Assembly: GCA_964618975.1 (NCBI GenBank) | Contig: CAZUDI010000049.1 | Coordinates: forward strand, 1 to 27,794 | DNA length: 27,794 nt | Reading direction: 5' to 3' | DNA from: CAZUDI01 sp964618975 | Lineage (GTDB): Bacteria > Desulfobacterota > Desulfomonilia > UBA1062 | Shown here: positions 16,522-24,781 of the stretch, in pieces | How the letters are laid out: every line of letters begins with the position of its first letter | Position numbering within the stretch: the first letter of the stretch is position 1 | Notes under the pieces: model-generated | Databases searched by the model: none | Told to the model about the DNA's origin: nothing | What the model saw: only the letters and a program-made list of their open reading frames with translations | Position numbers and translations under genes: made by a program

Positions 16522-16552
16522 CCCCATAAGGCGCGCATGACGCCTTATGGGG
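16522..16552. repeat. 12-bp perfect inverted repeat in the intergenic gap of the beta-oxidation operon
   Basis: CCCCATAAGGCG (16522-16533) and its exact complement (16541-16552) flank a 7-nt loop. Neither strand has a T-run, so it looks like an mRNA hairpin within a 203-bp gap inside the operon. The rest of the gap (16553-16687) holds short GC-rich self-complementary stretches but no open frame or promoter that I can support. Confidence 0.55.
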
Positions 16553-16687
16553 CCTGTCTCCGGCACGTGCCCGGTTTCGGGTCGAATTCCCCCGCCGCTT
16601 GCGGCGTTACGGCGGGTCCAGGACTTGCCCCGGGGTTCATCCCCATGACGGGCTGCGCGTGCCGGAAGCGCTTTTTAGAACCACGCC

Positions 16688-17401
16688 TCAGTACATGTCC
16701 AACAGCGCCTGGATGACCGCAGGGTCCTCCTGATCCATGATACGTACGATGGGCGCGGTCATGCGCTCTTTCATGGCGTTGTAGTTGGCGCGCTGTTTGC
16801 CGAGCGACTTGGCGAAACCCACGGCCTCCTCCAGGAGGGTCTCAACGGGGGCGGCCTTGGTGACGATATGGTGCTCGGCACACTCGGCGGCCGTTATGCG
16901 CTTACCCTGGTAGTAGAGCTCATCGAGCTTGTACTGGGGGATGGCCTTCTGGGCGATGGCGACCATGCCGGGCCAGAAGGGGATGCCGAGGTCCACCTCG
17001 GGGAAGCAGAAGAAGCCCCGGTCGGAACGCATGAAACGGAAATCGAAGCAGCAGGCGAAGATGGCCCCTCCGGCAAAGGCATGCCCCGTGATGGCGGCGA
17101 TGGTCGGCATGGGGTAGGTGAGGATGCGCTTCAAGAGGACGTTGAGGGTCTCGTAGAATTCCTTCAGGGTCGCCTTGTCCTTAGCGCCCATGCGTTCCAT
17201 GACCCAGTTGACATCGATCCCGTTGGAAAAGATCTTTTCGTGGGACGAGGTTACCACCAGGGCGTTGACCGCCGCATCCTTTTCGATCTCGTCCAGCGTC
17301 TGGAGCATCGCCTGCAGAAATGGAAGGTTGAGGCGATTCTCGCCTTCATCCATGGACAATACAGCCACCGAGCCGTCAATCTTGTATGAACATGCCTGCA
17401 T
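16688..17401 (-). CDS. Enoyl-CoA isomerase-like crotonase (delta3-delta2 type)
   Basis: 237 aa, short for a crotonase. The oxyanion-hole segments are present (KIFSNGIDV and HAFAGGAIFA). The usual first hydratase Glu is replaced by a hydrophobic residue (GGAIF), and only one catalytic Glu remains: Glu135 in FFCFPEVDLGIPFW. A single Glu there is typical of delta3,delta2-enoyl-CoA isomerases such as ECI, so isomerase rather than hydratase activity is favoured. It would move a 3-enoyl double bond to position 2 for the fusion enzyme downstream. First gene of the operon, behind AAAGGAG and a sigma-54 promoter. A non-catalytic or other crotonase role cannot be excluded. Confidence 0.8.
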   Translation of the reverse strand: MQACSYKIDGSVAVLSMDEGENRLNLPFLQAMLQTLDEIEKDAAVNALVVTSSHEKIFSNGIDVNWVMERMGAKDKATLKEFYETLNVLLKRILTYPMPTIAAITGHAFAGGAIFACCFDFRFMRSDRGFFCFPEVDLGIPFWPGMVAIAQKAIPQYKLDELYYQGKRITAAECAEHHIVTKAAPVETLLEEAVGFAKSLGKQRANYNAMKERMTAPIVRIMDQEDPAVIQALLDMY

Positions 17402-17460
17402 GAAAATCTCCTTTCTAATTAATACGCTTTCTTGTTGTTGAGCCTCATGCTGTCCTTATA

Positions 17461-17476
17461 AGCAGGGGGCGTGCCG
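17461..17476 (-). promoter_or_regulatory. Sigma-54 (-24/-12) promoter of the beta-oxidation/ADP-forming synthetase operon
   Basis: Read on the minus strand, CGGCACGCCCCCTGCT has GG-N10-GC spacing and a full GGCACG -24 box; the -12 box is CTGCT instead of TTGCT. The predicted start near 17450 leaves a leader of about 50 nt before the ATG at 17401. This element, the UAS at 17543 and the terminator at 17667 occupy the 313-bp gap 17402-17714. Confidence 0.7.
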
Positions 17477-17542
17477 TTGAAAGGCCTCATCAAGGTCTTG
17501 TTTTGCGTATGATTTTTTTTTCGACAATCCCCATCGAGTCAT

Positions 17543-17560
17543 CTGTCGGCATGCTGACAG
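17543..17560 (-). promoter_or_regulatory. Candidate upstream activator site (UAS 2)
   Basis: CTGTCGGCATGCTGACAG is an 18-bp palindrome with a single mismatched pair, ending about 67 bp upstream of the -24 box at 17476. Its inner 16 bp share 12 positions with UAS 1 at 1421. Among the candidate sites of this window it is the most symmetrical next to a -24/-12 promoter. Confidence 0.5.
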
Positions 17561-17666
17561 ACCGAATGGCCAAATAGTGCCGCCCAAGCAAGCCGACAGG
17601 GGTCGAACGGGAGGACTTTCCCGGGGGGTAACAGGGGTAACCCGCCCCCCTTTGAGGGACGGGCGC

Positions 17667-17704
17667 AAAAAAAGCGGGGAGGCCCGTAGGGCCTCCCCGC
17701 TTTT
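17667..17704 (-). terminator. Bidirectional intrinsic terminator after the CoA-transferase operon
   Basis: A 12-bp perfect stem (17674-17685 with 17689-17700) with a GTA loop is flanked by A7 on the left (a U7 run for minus-strand transcripts) and T4 on the right. It begins 14 bp past the end of the CoA-transferase gene at 17715. Confidence 0.93.
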
Positions 17705-17714
17705 ACTGGCTGAA

Positions 17715-19079
17715 CTAGAGGCTGGGCTTGGCGCCGGATGACATCTCGGTGCCGATGTATTCCTCGTCGATGAGCTCCTGGTACTCGGCGTCCGTCAGTT
17801 TCAGGATCTCCTTGAAGACATACTCGTTGTACTGGCCCAGGCCGGTAGGCGGCATATCGGCGCGGTTCTTGCGCGGGGTGCGCAGCATCTTTGCGGTGTA
17901 GCCGGTGTACTTGTGGGTGCCGCACCACTGCTGGGTCTCCTCGATGAAGAAGTCATGGTCGAGCACATGATGGTCTTCATAGACCATCTTCTCGGTCATG
18001 AGCGGGCCGGCCGGCACGCCGTGGGCCTGCAGCAGGTGCATGATGGCATAGGCATCATGCTGCTTGGTCCACGCGGTGATGTGCTTGTCGAGCTCGTCCT
18101 GGTTTTTCAATCTGCTGACAGCGTCGGCGAATTTGGGGTCCTGGCACCACTTGGGATTGCCGATGGCCGTGCAGAAGCCCTGCCACTCTTCGTCGTTGAA
18201 GATCGTGATGATGACATAGTCCATGTTGGGGTCGTCGCCGAGGGAGGGGTAGCAGCCCTGGACCGCGCTGGGATGGCGGTTGCTCCAGGCCGGCTGGATG
18301 CGGCCGTTGACGAAGTAATCCATCCAGTAGACGGGCATGACGTCCAGCACGCCTTCGGCCTGCGGGATCTCGATCAGGACGCCTTCACCCGTGATCTCAC
18401 GCTGCAGCAGGCCCATCATGGCTGCCGTGGGCAGGGTATGGGAACCGCAGTTGTCCATGGTGTAGGTTTCAAGCGTGCTGATCGTGTCTTCCTCGTTGTC
18501 GGAGTATCTGAGGGCATGCGTGTGGCCGACACCGGCCTCGATGTTGGAGCCGAAGCCCTTCCAGTTGAAATGCGGGCCGGTAAGTCCGAAGGCTGGGGAG
18601 CGGATAACGATCAGCTGGGGGTTGATCTCATGCAGGGCCTCCCAGGTCAGGCCGAGTTTGGGGGCCGTGGTGGGGGTGTTGTTCTCCACGAAGATATCGC
18701 TCATCTTGATGAGTTTCTTGAAGAGCTCCATGCCCTTGGGACGCATGAAGTCCAGGGTGAAGCCGTAGGTGTTCTGCAGGTGGCCATTGCCGAAGCTGAA
18801 ACGGTTCATGTGGTATTCGCCGTTGGGGCCGGTGCATTTGCGGTCGGGGTACTGGAAGATGCCGCCGTCCTTGATGTTGGCATAATAATCGTCCATGGGG
18901 AAGGGCATGACTCCACGCGTCATACCGCCGGCGTACTGGATCTGTTCGACCCTGAGATGCTCGGCGCCCAGGTCGCCCAGCAGCATGCCGGTAAAGGGCC
19001 CGGTCCACGATTGGGTGAAGCCCAGCACCCGGATACCTTCCAAGGGATAATTCTTTTTCTTCTTGGATTTTACTTGCAT
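17715..19079 (-). CDS. CaiB/BaiF-type (family III) CoA-transferase subunit, larger
   Basis: 454 aa. The start (PLEGIRVLGFTQSWTGPFTGMLLGDLGAEHLRVE) is the classic N-terminal domain of family III CoA-transferases. Middle motifs are GFTLDFMRPKG, SDIFVENNTP and NPQLIVIRSPAFGLTGP; the C-terminal part has PAGPLMTEKMVYEDHH. Compared with its neighbour it carries an insertion around residues 55-100. In the segment where the neighbour has LDFSIMD, this protein reads IEIPQAE (236-242), lacking the aspartates found there. It could therefore be the non-catalytic half of a heteromeric enzyme, as proposed for subunit pairs such as BbsE/BbsF (inference). It lies 15 bp after the 402-aa gene, with a strong AAAGGAG site. 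Transfers CoA between a donor acyl-CoA and an acid; the substrates are unknown. Confidence 0.88.
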   Translation of the reverse strand: MQVKSKKKKNYPLEGIRVLGFTQSWTGPFTGMLLGDLGAEHLRVEQIQYAGGMTRGVMPFPMDDYYANIKDGGIFQYPDRKCTGPNGEYHMNRFSFGNGHLQNTYGFTLDFMRPKGMELFKKLIKMSDIFVENNTPTTAPKLGLTWEALHEINPQLIVIRSPAFGLTGPHFNWKGFGSNIEAGVGHTHALRYSDNEEDTISTLETYTMDNCGSHTLPTAAMMGLLQREITGEGVLIEIPQAEGVLDVMPVYWMDYFVNGRIQPAWSNRHPSAVQGCYPSLGDDPNMDYVIITIFNDEEWQGFCTAIGNPKWCQDPKFADAVSRLKNQDELDKHITAWTKQHDAYAIMHLLQAHGVPAGPLMTEKMVYEDHHVLDHDFFIEETQQWCGTHKYTGYTAKMLRTPRKNRADMPPTGLGQYNEYVFKEILKLTDAEYQELIDEEYIGTEMSSGAKPSL

Positions 19080-19094
19080 GGTAACTCTCCTTTG

Positions 19095-20303
19095 TTAGAT
19101 GACACCCTGCGTCTTGAGGGTCACGAGATCTTCTTTGCTGTATCCCAACGTGGTCAGAACCTCGGCGGTATGCTCGCCCAGGATCGGGGCCGGAGTCTTC
19201 AGCTTCCACCAGTCGTCCGGGTCGGGATGGATGTTGCCGCGCGGCATGCGGACCTCGCCGGCTACGGGATGATCATGCTTGACGAAGAAGCCGCGCTCTT
19301 CCCAGTGTACGTCCTTGCAGACATCCTCGGCATTGTTGATGGAGATACAGATGACGCCGTTGTCCTGGAAATGCTCGGTCCACTCGAGCTTGGTCTTCTT
19401 CATCAGGGCCTCATCGACGATCTTGTTGAACTCTTCGACCTTGTCAAAAGAGAAGAGGTTCCAGTTGGCCGGGTCGGCGGCCTTGTCCTCGTGGCCGATG
19501 AGCTTGAGGAATTTGCTGAATTTGCCGGGGCCAACACCCATGTTGAGGTAACCGTCTTTGCAGCGCAGGGCTCTCGGCATGATGCCGACCCTCGGCATGG
19601 GATCTCGGCGCTGCGTGATGTCGCCGGTGTACTGGTAGGTGAGCAGCTGCACGGTGTTGCGCTCGCAGCCGGCCAGCTGAGTATCCATGATCGAGAAATC
19701 CAGATAGTCGCCGATGCCGTCCTTGCGCGTGCCCATGTAGGCCCCCATGGTGATATGCCAGACCTGGATGCCGGTTTCGAAGAGCGTGACATCGCGGCCC
19801 TTGTTAGTGGGCGGCTTATCGGGCTTGCCGATGGACGACATTCTACCGCCCATGGCGAACTCGATCAGGTCTGAGGCCTTGTAGTCGCGGTAGGGGCCGG
19901 TCTGACCGAAGTTGGAGATTGACGACATGACGAGCTTCGGATTGATCTGCTCCAGGGCGTCAAAGTCCAGGCCCAGTTCTTCCCTGACCTTGGGGGAGAA
20001 GCTTTCCACCAGGATATCGCAATCCTTTACCAGTTCCTTGAGAATTTTCTTGCCGGTGACGCTCTTGAGATTCAGGACCACGCTCTTTTTGTTGGTGTTC
20101 AGGTAAAGGTGGTAGAGGCTCTTTTCCGGATCGGGATCGTCACCCGCATAAGGGTACATGCTGCGGGTCAGACACCCCCGTCCAGGTTTCTCGATCTTGA
20201 TGACCGAGGCCCCATAGTCGGCAAAGAGCTTGGTGCAGTAGGATCCGGCGATATGATTCGTCAGATCCAGAACCTTGATGCCTTCCAATGGTTGCTTGCC
20301 CAT
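19095..20303 (-). CDS. CaiB/BaiF-type (family III) CoA-transferase subunit
   Basis: 402 aa, typical length. Motifs in order: PLEGIKVLDLTNHIAGSYCTKLFADYGASVIKIEKPG, YLNTNKKSVVLNLKS, CDILVESFSPKV, NPKLVMSSISNFGQTGPYRDY and YLDFSIMDTQL (aspartates at 202 and 207 in the region that bears the catalytic Asp of the family), then GYLNMGVG and a C-terminal PILGEHTAEVL. It should be a catalytically competent CoA-transferase. It is encoded just upstream of a second, divergent family member, suggesting a heteromeric enzyme. The ATG is preceded by AAAAGGAGAG. A tandem palindrome lies 45-74 bp upstream. It may be transcribed from the promoter at 21469 together with the dienoyl-CoA isomerase gene. Confidence 0.9.
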   Translation of the reverse strand: MGKQPLEGIKVLDLTNHIAGSYCTKLFADYGASVIKIEKPGRGCLTRSMYPYAGDDPDPEKSLYHLYLNTNKKSVVLNLKSVTGKKILKELVKDCDILVESFSPKVREELGLDFDALEQINPKLVMSSISNFGQTGPYRDYKASDLIEFAMGGRMSSIGKPDKPPTNKGRDVTLFETGIQVWHITMGAYMGTRKDGIGDYLDFSIMDTQLAGCERNTVQLLTYQYTGDITQRRDPMPRVGIMPRALRCKDGYLNMGVGPGKFSKFLKLIGHEDKAADPANWNLFSFDKVEEFNKIVDEALMKKTKLEWTEHFQDNGVICISINNAEDVCKDVHWEERGFFVKHDHPVAGEVRMPRGNIHPDPDDWWKLKTPAPILGEHTAEVLTTLGYSKEDLVTLKTQGVI

Positions 20304-20347
20304 AAAACTCTCCTTTTCGGTTTCTTGCTGGTTGCTATTCTCAATGA

Positions 20348-20377
20348 CTGTCGTGTGACAGTGCTGTCATGCGACAG
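20348..20377. promoter_or_regulatory. Tandem palindrome upstream of the CoA-transferase genes (candidate operator or UAS)
   Basis: Two copies of CTGTC-N4-GACAG (20348-20361 and 20364-20377) are separated by TG. The whole 30 bp is itself a palindrome with only two mismatched pairs. The CTGTC/GACAG half-sites also occur in the UAS at 17543. No convincing -24/-12 element lies between it and the gene at 20303, so it may be a repressor operator, an activator site, or an mRNA hairpin. Confidence 0.55.
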
Positions 20378-20435
20378 TGGCCCTTCTGCTCCCTGCGGCC
20401 CCCGCTCTCCGGTGGGTAGGGCTTTTTCCCCGAGC

Positions 20436-21260
20436 TTATTTACCGGGGAAATCGGGGGTGCGCTTTTCCATGAAGGCGGTCATGGCCTCCATCAGATCCT
20501 GCGAGGGCACCATCATGGCGCTACGGGATGCCACGTACTCCAGCCCGTCGGCGATGGACTGGCCGCGGCAGAAGTTGAGGACCTCCTTGCTGGCCTGCAC
20601 CGCCAGGGGGGAGTTGGCCGCGATCGCGCGTGCCAGATCCTCGGCCGCCTGCAGCAGGGCCTCCTTGTCGGGGTAGACATCGTTGACCAGCCCGATCTCA
20701 CGCGCGCGCTTCGCATCGATGAACTTGGCGGTATAGGCCAGCTCGCGGGCGTGGCCCTGGCCCACGATGTGCGGCACGCGCTGCAGGGAGCCCACGTCCG
20801 CCACGAAGCCCACGGCCGCCTCCTTGAGGCAGATGGTGGCGTCCGCACTCGCCAGGCGGATGTCGCAGGCCGAGGCCAGATCGAGCCCGGCCCCGATGCA
20901 CTTGCCGTGGATGGCGCAGATGACCGGCTTGCGGCACTTCTCCACACACGAGATGGCCGCCTGCAGGGGGAAGATGGAGCGGTAGATCTCGCGTCTGGCC
21001 CCGGCGCTCATGTCGCCCGTGGCCACGGCCGCCATCTCACCGGCCATGCCGATCAGGTCGATGCCGGCGCAGAAGATCTTGCCCTCGGCGGCGATGATGA
21101 TCGCACGGATGGCGTCGTCCCGATCGAGGTCCTCGAAGATGGGGATGATCTCTTTCCAGGCCGCCGGACCCATGGCATTGTATTTCTCCGGCCGGTTGAG
21201 GGTCACCCATGCCAGCGGGGCCTGCTTGGTAACCCTGTAGAAACTGTAGTCCTCTGCCAT
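20436..21260 (-). CDS. Delta3,5-delta2,4-dienoyl-CoA isomerase-like crotonase
   Basis: 274 aa. The crotonase core has LNRPEKYNAM, KIFCAGIDL and HGKCIGAGLDLASACDIR. Asp127 (GAGLDL), Glu147 (CLKEAAVG) and Asp155 (ADVGSLQRVP) reproduce the acidic triad of mammalian ECH1 (Asp176, Glu196, Asp204) with identical spacing, and the following PHIVGQGHARELAYTAKFI also fits that subfamily. It should shift 3,5-dienoyl-CoA to 2,4-dienoyl-CoA; a ring dienoyl-CoA hydratase role is the main alternative. The start at 21260 follows AGGGAGGGGAGC; the open frame upstream lacks a ribosome site and similarity. Leads the operon with the two CoA-transferase genes. Confidence 0.85.
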   Translation of the reverse strand: MAEDYSFYRVTKQAPLAWVTLNRPEKYNAMGPAAWKEIIPIFEDLDRDDAIRAIIIAAEGKIFCAGIDLIGMAGEMAAVATGDMSAGARREIYRSIFPLQAAISCVEKCRKPVICAIHGKCIGAGLDLASACDIRLASADATICLKEAAVGFVADVGSLQRVPHIVGQGHARELAYTAKFIDAKRAREIGLVNDVYPDKEALLQAAEDLARAIAANSPLAVQASKEVLNFCRGQSIADGLEYVASRSAMMVPSQDLMEAMTAFMEKRTPDFPGK

Positions 21261-21453
21261 ACTATGCTCCCCTCCCTGTGATGATTGATGTACCCCGGAA
21301 CATACGACCCCGGGACAAGGCACTCACGGCCTTCGGGGGGTGTGCCGCCTGAGGCGCCGCCCTGGGCGGCGTGCGATCCGGGACGTTTCCCGTGTGAAGG
21401 TGCCGCATTAAAGGTGTGGCCGTCGTGGGCATACGCTTCATAGGGCCTATATA

Positions 21454-21469
21454 GGCAAATGGCGTGCCG
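21454..21469 (-). promoter_or_regulatory. Sigma-54 (-24/-12) promoter of the dienoyl-CoA isomerase/CoA-transferase operon
   Basis: On the minus strand CGGCACGCCATTTGCC matches TGGCACG-N4-TTGCW at 14 positions, counting the free N4, with exact GG-N10-GC spacing. The start near 21442 leaves a leader of about 180 nt before the ATG at 21260. It lies divergent to regulator B, within the 374-bp gap 21261-21634. Confidence 0.75.
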
Positions 21470-21536
21470 GGGATACGGTTCTTCAACAACACAGAATCAG
21501 GCATAAATTTTTTCCGGTGCTCCCGGGAGAGGTCAA

Positions 21537-21552
21537 TGGCAATTAACCAACA
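21537..21552 (-). promoter_or_regulatory. Candidate upstream activator site (UAS 3)
   Basis: On the minus strand TGTTGGTTAATTGCCA matches UAS 1 at 11 of 16 positions and ends 67 bp upstream of the -24 box at 21469, the same distance as UAS 2 from its promoter. Its symmetry is modest, so support comes mainly from spacing and resemblance. Confidence 0.35.
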
Positions 21553-21634
21553 GGGGTTTGTTTATATGTTGACACATCGCATTTTTGCCGATACGTAAGA
21601 TAATGCATCGCACAACATGATCGGAGAGACATCA

Positions 21635-24600
21635 ATGAATACGCACCCGGAGTTCTCTCAGGCACAATGGAAATTTATCGCAGCCCTCGAGGCCCTGGGC
21701 ACCCCGGCCTCGGTAGACCTGCTGGGAAACCTCGTCCCGCTGACTCCCGGCCCCCTCGTGGACGTCATCGCGCGCGCTACGGCCGCGGACTGGATCCGCC
21801 AGGATGACGGCCATATTCTGTCGCTGGCCCCCGAGTTGCCCGACCAGGTGCGTTCCGAACTGGCCCGCATCAACACCCCGACCCAGGCCGGCCGCCTGCT
21901 GAAGCGCTTGCGCACCATCGGGCAGCATGATGACGCTCATGCCCGCGTATATATGGAGGCCAACCTGATGGAGCTCTCCGGCGCGCACCTCGATGCGGCC
22001 CTGTTCGAGTTCCATGCCGCCATGCAGTGCATCGAGTCCGGCAAGCTCTGCGCGGCCCTGACCATGAGCGAGCGTATCATCGCCCGTATCGCGGATGCGT
22101 TGCCCGATTCCGATCTGAACTCGCTCTATATCCAGGCCGTGCTCCTGTATGCGCGGCTCAGCTACCTTCTCGGTCAGGGCATCGTCAAGACCCCCCAGAT
22201 CCTCAAGGCCGCCATGGGGCTGGCCGTTGAGGGCGGCGACTATCGCTCCCTGGCGCTCATCAAGATGTACATCGGGATGTTTCACTACCTGCACAACGAT
22301 CTGGACGCCGCGCTGAGCCTGCTCAAGGAAGGTCTGGACGGTGCCGCGGAGCTCGGCGACGAAGACATCCTCATTCAGAGTGCGGAGTTTCAGGGGTTCT
22401 ACTACTATATACAGGGGCTCTACCGCGAGGCCTACGAGGCCTTCGAACTGGCCATCGAGACCGCCGCGCAACGCAGTAACCACCTGGACAATTACTACCT
22501 GCCGATCTTTCTGGGGCAATCGGCGGCCATCCTGGGACGCTTCCACCGCGCCATCGGCATCCTGGAGGTCAGCATGCGCAAGGCCAGGATGGACGGGAAG
22601 GCCGAGATCGCCACCCTGAATGAGGCCATGCTAGGGCACGTGCTGCTGCGTATGGGGCGTAAGCATGAGGCGGTCCAGCACCTGCATACGGCCCTGCGCG
22701 ACGCCCGGGAACAGAGGAACGACCGCGCCCTGTATTTCGCCCAGCGTGGTATCGCCTACCACCACTACCTTGAGGGACGCCTCAAGGAGGTCGAGCGTAT
22801 GGTGCACGAGTTCAGCTATGACAAGCAGTATCCCTCCTACACCTGGCCTACCGGCCCGCAGTATATCTGGCCGGTGATCCTGGAGGTGACCTTCGTGCTG
22901 CTCCAGGCGGGATGTGAACCCCCCCAGGGCTATAATGTTGAGAAGGATGTGGAGAGGATCCTCAAGGGGTCGAATTACAATCTGCGGGGCACGGTTTATC
23001 GCCTGCAGGCGCAGCACGCCGTGCATATGAAGGGCGACCAGGAGAGCATAAGGGCACTGCTGCTCAAGAGCGAGGCCGACCTGCTGCGTTCCGCCGACCC
23101 CCTGGAACTCGCCAAGACGCACATCGAACTGGCGCGCTTCGAGCTCAAGGCCAACCACAGTGAGCCGGCCAGGCGCTATGCCCTGCAGGCCTGGGAGGAG
23201 ATGTCGGGGCACTGGGAGGAATATTTCCCCGGGGACTTAAGGATCCTCGTCAAACCCGGAAACCAGGAGGCGGCGGGGGAGCAGGCCGGCGACACTATGC
23301 TCGACGGCTTCATCGACATCCTGGACGCCTTTGTCCCCAGTGCCGACGAGGGCGAACTGCTCAACCGGCTCATGAGTGCCACCTGCCATTTCTTCGGCGC
23401 GGAACGGGGGGCCCTGTTCTGGTTTCAGGATACGGATGCGGCAGCCCCGCTTGCGATGCGCGCGGCCTACAACCTGATGTCGAGCGATATCGAGGACGAG
23501 ACCTTCCGGCACAGCCTGGGCCTGATCCGAAAGGTCTTCCACAACAACCAGCCGTTGCTCATCCATTCCCCGGAGGGTTCCTCCTCGCGCATCATCTGCC
23601 TGCCCATCGAGATCAACGGCCAGGCCAAGGGTGTCCTTTACCATGAGAACATGTATATCACCGAAGGCTTCCACCGTTTCGACCGCAAGCTGCTGATGCG
23701 CATCTCCCGTCACATCAGCGCCTATATCGAGCGTGTGGGCGCCTACTGCCGCCTGATCGAAGAGCTGTCGTTGTCGGCCTCGCGGCAGTCCGAGATCAGG
23801 ATCCTGCCGGCCGACGGGGATATTGTGGCCGGCAGCGACTGTATGCGCAAGCTGCTGCAAAGATTCGACCAGGTGGCCAATTCGGACGCCACGGTGCTCA
23901 TCCTGGGGGAAACCGGGGTAGGCAAGGAGCTGCTGGCGCGCCGGGTGCACGCCATGAGCCCGCGCAACGCCGGGCCCTTCGTCACGGTGGATCTCACCAG
24001 CATCTCCGAGAATCTCCTGGAGAGCGAGCTCTTCGGTCACGAAAAGGGGGCCTTCACCGGGGCCGACCGGCAGAAACCCGGCCGCATCGAGTTGGCCGAC
24101 AAGGGGACCCTGTTCCTGGATGAGGTCGGCGAGATCCCGCTCTCTGTTCAGGTGAAGCTACTGCGGGCCCTCCAGGAGCGTTCCTTCGTGCGCGTGGGCG
24201 GGACCAGGGCCCTGCACCCGGACTTCCGCCTTATCGCTGCCACCAACCGCGACCTGGCCAAGGAGGTGGAGAAGGGCTGCTTCAGGGAGGACCTTTTCTA
24301 CCGCTTGAACGTGGTGCCGCTCCTCGTGCCGCCGCTGAGGGAGCGCGGGGATGATGCCGTTATCCTGGCCATGCATTTTCTGGCCTATTACGAACGTAAA
24401 TATTCCCGCGGTCCGCTGACGCTTACGGCCATGGACCGCAAGCGCATCAAGGGCTATTCCTGGCCCGGCAATGTGCGCGAGCTCAAAAATGCCATGGAAC
24501 GGGCCGCCATTCTGTCAACCCCCGGGCAGCTAGAGCTGGTGCTGCCCCTGGAAAAGGCCCCCGAGGGTGAGGCTGCCGGAGAGACTGACGCGGTGCTCAC

Positions 24601-24745
24601 CCTCGAAGAGCTCGAACGGCGGCATATCCTGCACGTGATGGAGATCACCAAGGGCAAGATCGGCGGCCCCGACGGGGCCTCCCATATCCTGGGGATCAAT
24701 CGTTCGACCCTGTACTACCGCATGAAGAAGCTCGGGATCGCCTGA
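21635..24745 (+). CDS. Sigma-54-dependent transcriptional activator, paralogue of regulator A (regulator B)
   Basis: 1036 aa from the ATG at 21635, which follows GGAGAG by 8 nt; an in-frame ATG at 21617 lacks a ribosome site. Co-linear with regulator A from its first helix (FSQAQWKFIAALEALG) to its last (STLYYRMKKLGIA), and by eye roughly two thirds identical. The architecture is the same: helical N-terminus, TPR-like region, GAF-like domain (TMLDGFIDILDAFVPSADEGELLNRLMSAT), AAA+ domain with GETGVGKE, GAFTGA, GTLFLDEVGE and WPGNVRELKN, then a Fis HTH. The differing stretches are mostly in the linker after the TPR region and around the GAF domain, as expected for different ligands. Divergent to the promoter at 21469, which it may control (inference). 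Confidence 0.93.
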   Translation: MNTHPEFSQAQWKFIAALEALGTPASVDLLGNLVPLTPGPLVDVIARATAADWIRQDDGHILSLAPELPDQVRSELARINTPTQAGRLLKRLRTIGQHDDAHARVYMEANLMELSGAHLDAALFEFHAAMQCIESGKLCAALTMSERIIARIADALPDSDLNSLYIQAVLLYARLSYLLGQGIVKTPQILKAAMGLAVEGGDYRSLALIKMYIGMFHYLHNDLDAALSLLKEGLDGAAELGDEDILIQSAEFQGFYYYIQGLYREAYEAFELAIETAAQRSNHLDNYYLPIFLGQSAAILGRFHRAIGILEVSMRKARMDGKAEIATLNEAMLGHVLLRMGRKHEAVQHLHTALRDAREQRNDRALYFAQRGIAYHHYLEGRLKEVERMVHEFSYDKQYPSYTWPTGPQYIWPVILEVTFVLLQAGCEPPQGYNVEKDVERILKGSNYNLRGTVYRLQAQHAVHMKGDQESIRALLLKSEADLLRSADPLELAKTHIELARFELKANHSEPARRYALQAWEEMSGHWEEYFPGDLRILVKPGNQEAAGEQAGDTMLDGFIDILDAFVPSADEGELLNRLMSATCHFFGAERGALFWFQDTDAAAPLAMRAAYNLMSSDIEDETFRHSLGLIRKVFHNNQPLLIHSPEGSSSRIICLPIEINGQAKGVLYHENMYITEGFHRFDRKLLMRISRHISAYIERVGAYCRLIEELSLSASRQSEIRILPADGDIVAGSDCMRKLLQRFDQVANSDATVLILGETGVGKELLARRVHAMSPRNAGPFVTVDLTSISENLLESELFGHEKGAFTGADRQKPGRIELADKGTLFLDEVGEIPLSVQVKLLRALQERSFVRVGGTRALHPDFRLIAATNRDLAKEVEKGCFREDLFYRLNVVPLLVPPLRERGDDAVILAMHFLAYYERKYSRGPLTLTAMDRKRIKGYSWPGNVRELKNAMERAAILSTPGQLELVLPLEKAPEGEAAGETDAVLTLEELERRHILHVMEITKGKIGGPDGASHILGINRSTLYYRMKKLGIA

Positions 24746-24781
24746 GGACTGAGCGCCGGACACACGGGGGATGCATGCACA

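Noticed and set aside
17913..19874. 653-codon plus-strand open frame opposite the two CoA-transferase genes
   Set aside because: It spans two real minus-strand genes and their intergenic gap; composition is typical of antisense frames. The same applies to the frames at 14310-16106 and 20109-21281.
20385..20410. GG-N10-GC match on the minus strand upstream of the CoA-transferase gene
   Set aside because: Only the invariant dinucleotides match; the surrounding bases do not fit TGGCAC or TTGC, and it lies upstream of the tandem palindrome rather than downstream of it.
21569..21597. Possible sigma-70 promoter for regulator B (TTGACA-N17-TACGTA)
   Set aside because: The -35 box is perfect, but the -10 box is poor; one good hexamer occurs by chance too often to list it as a feature.
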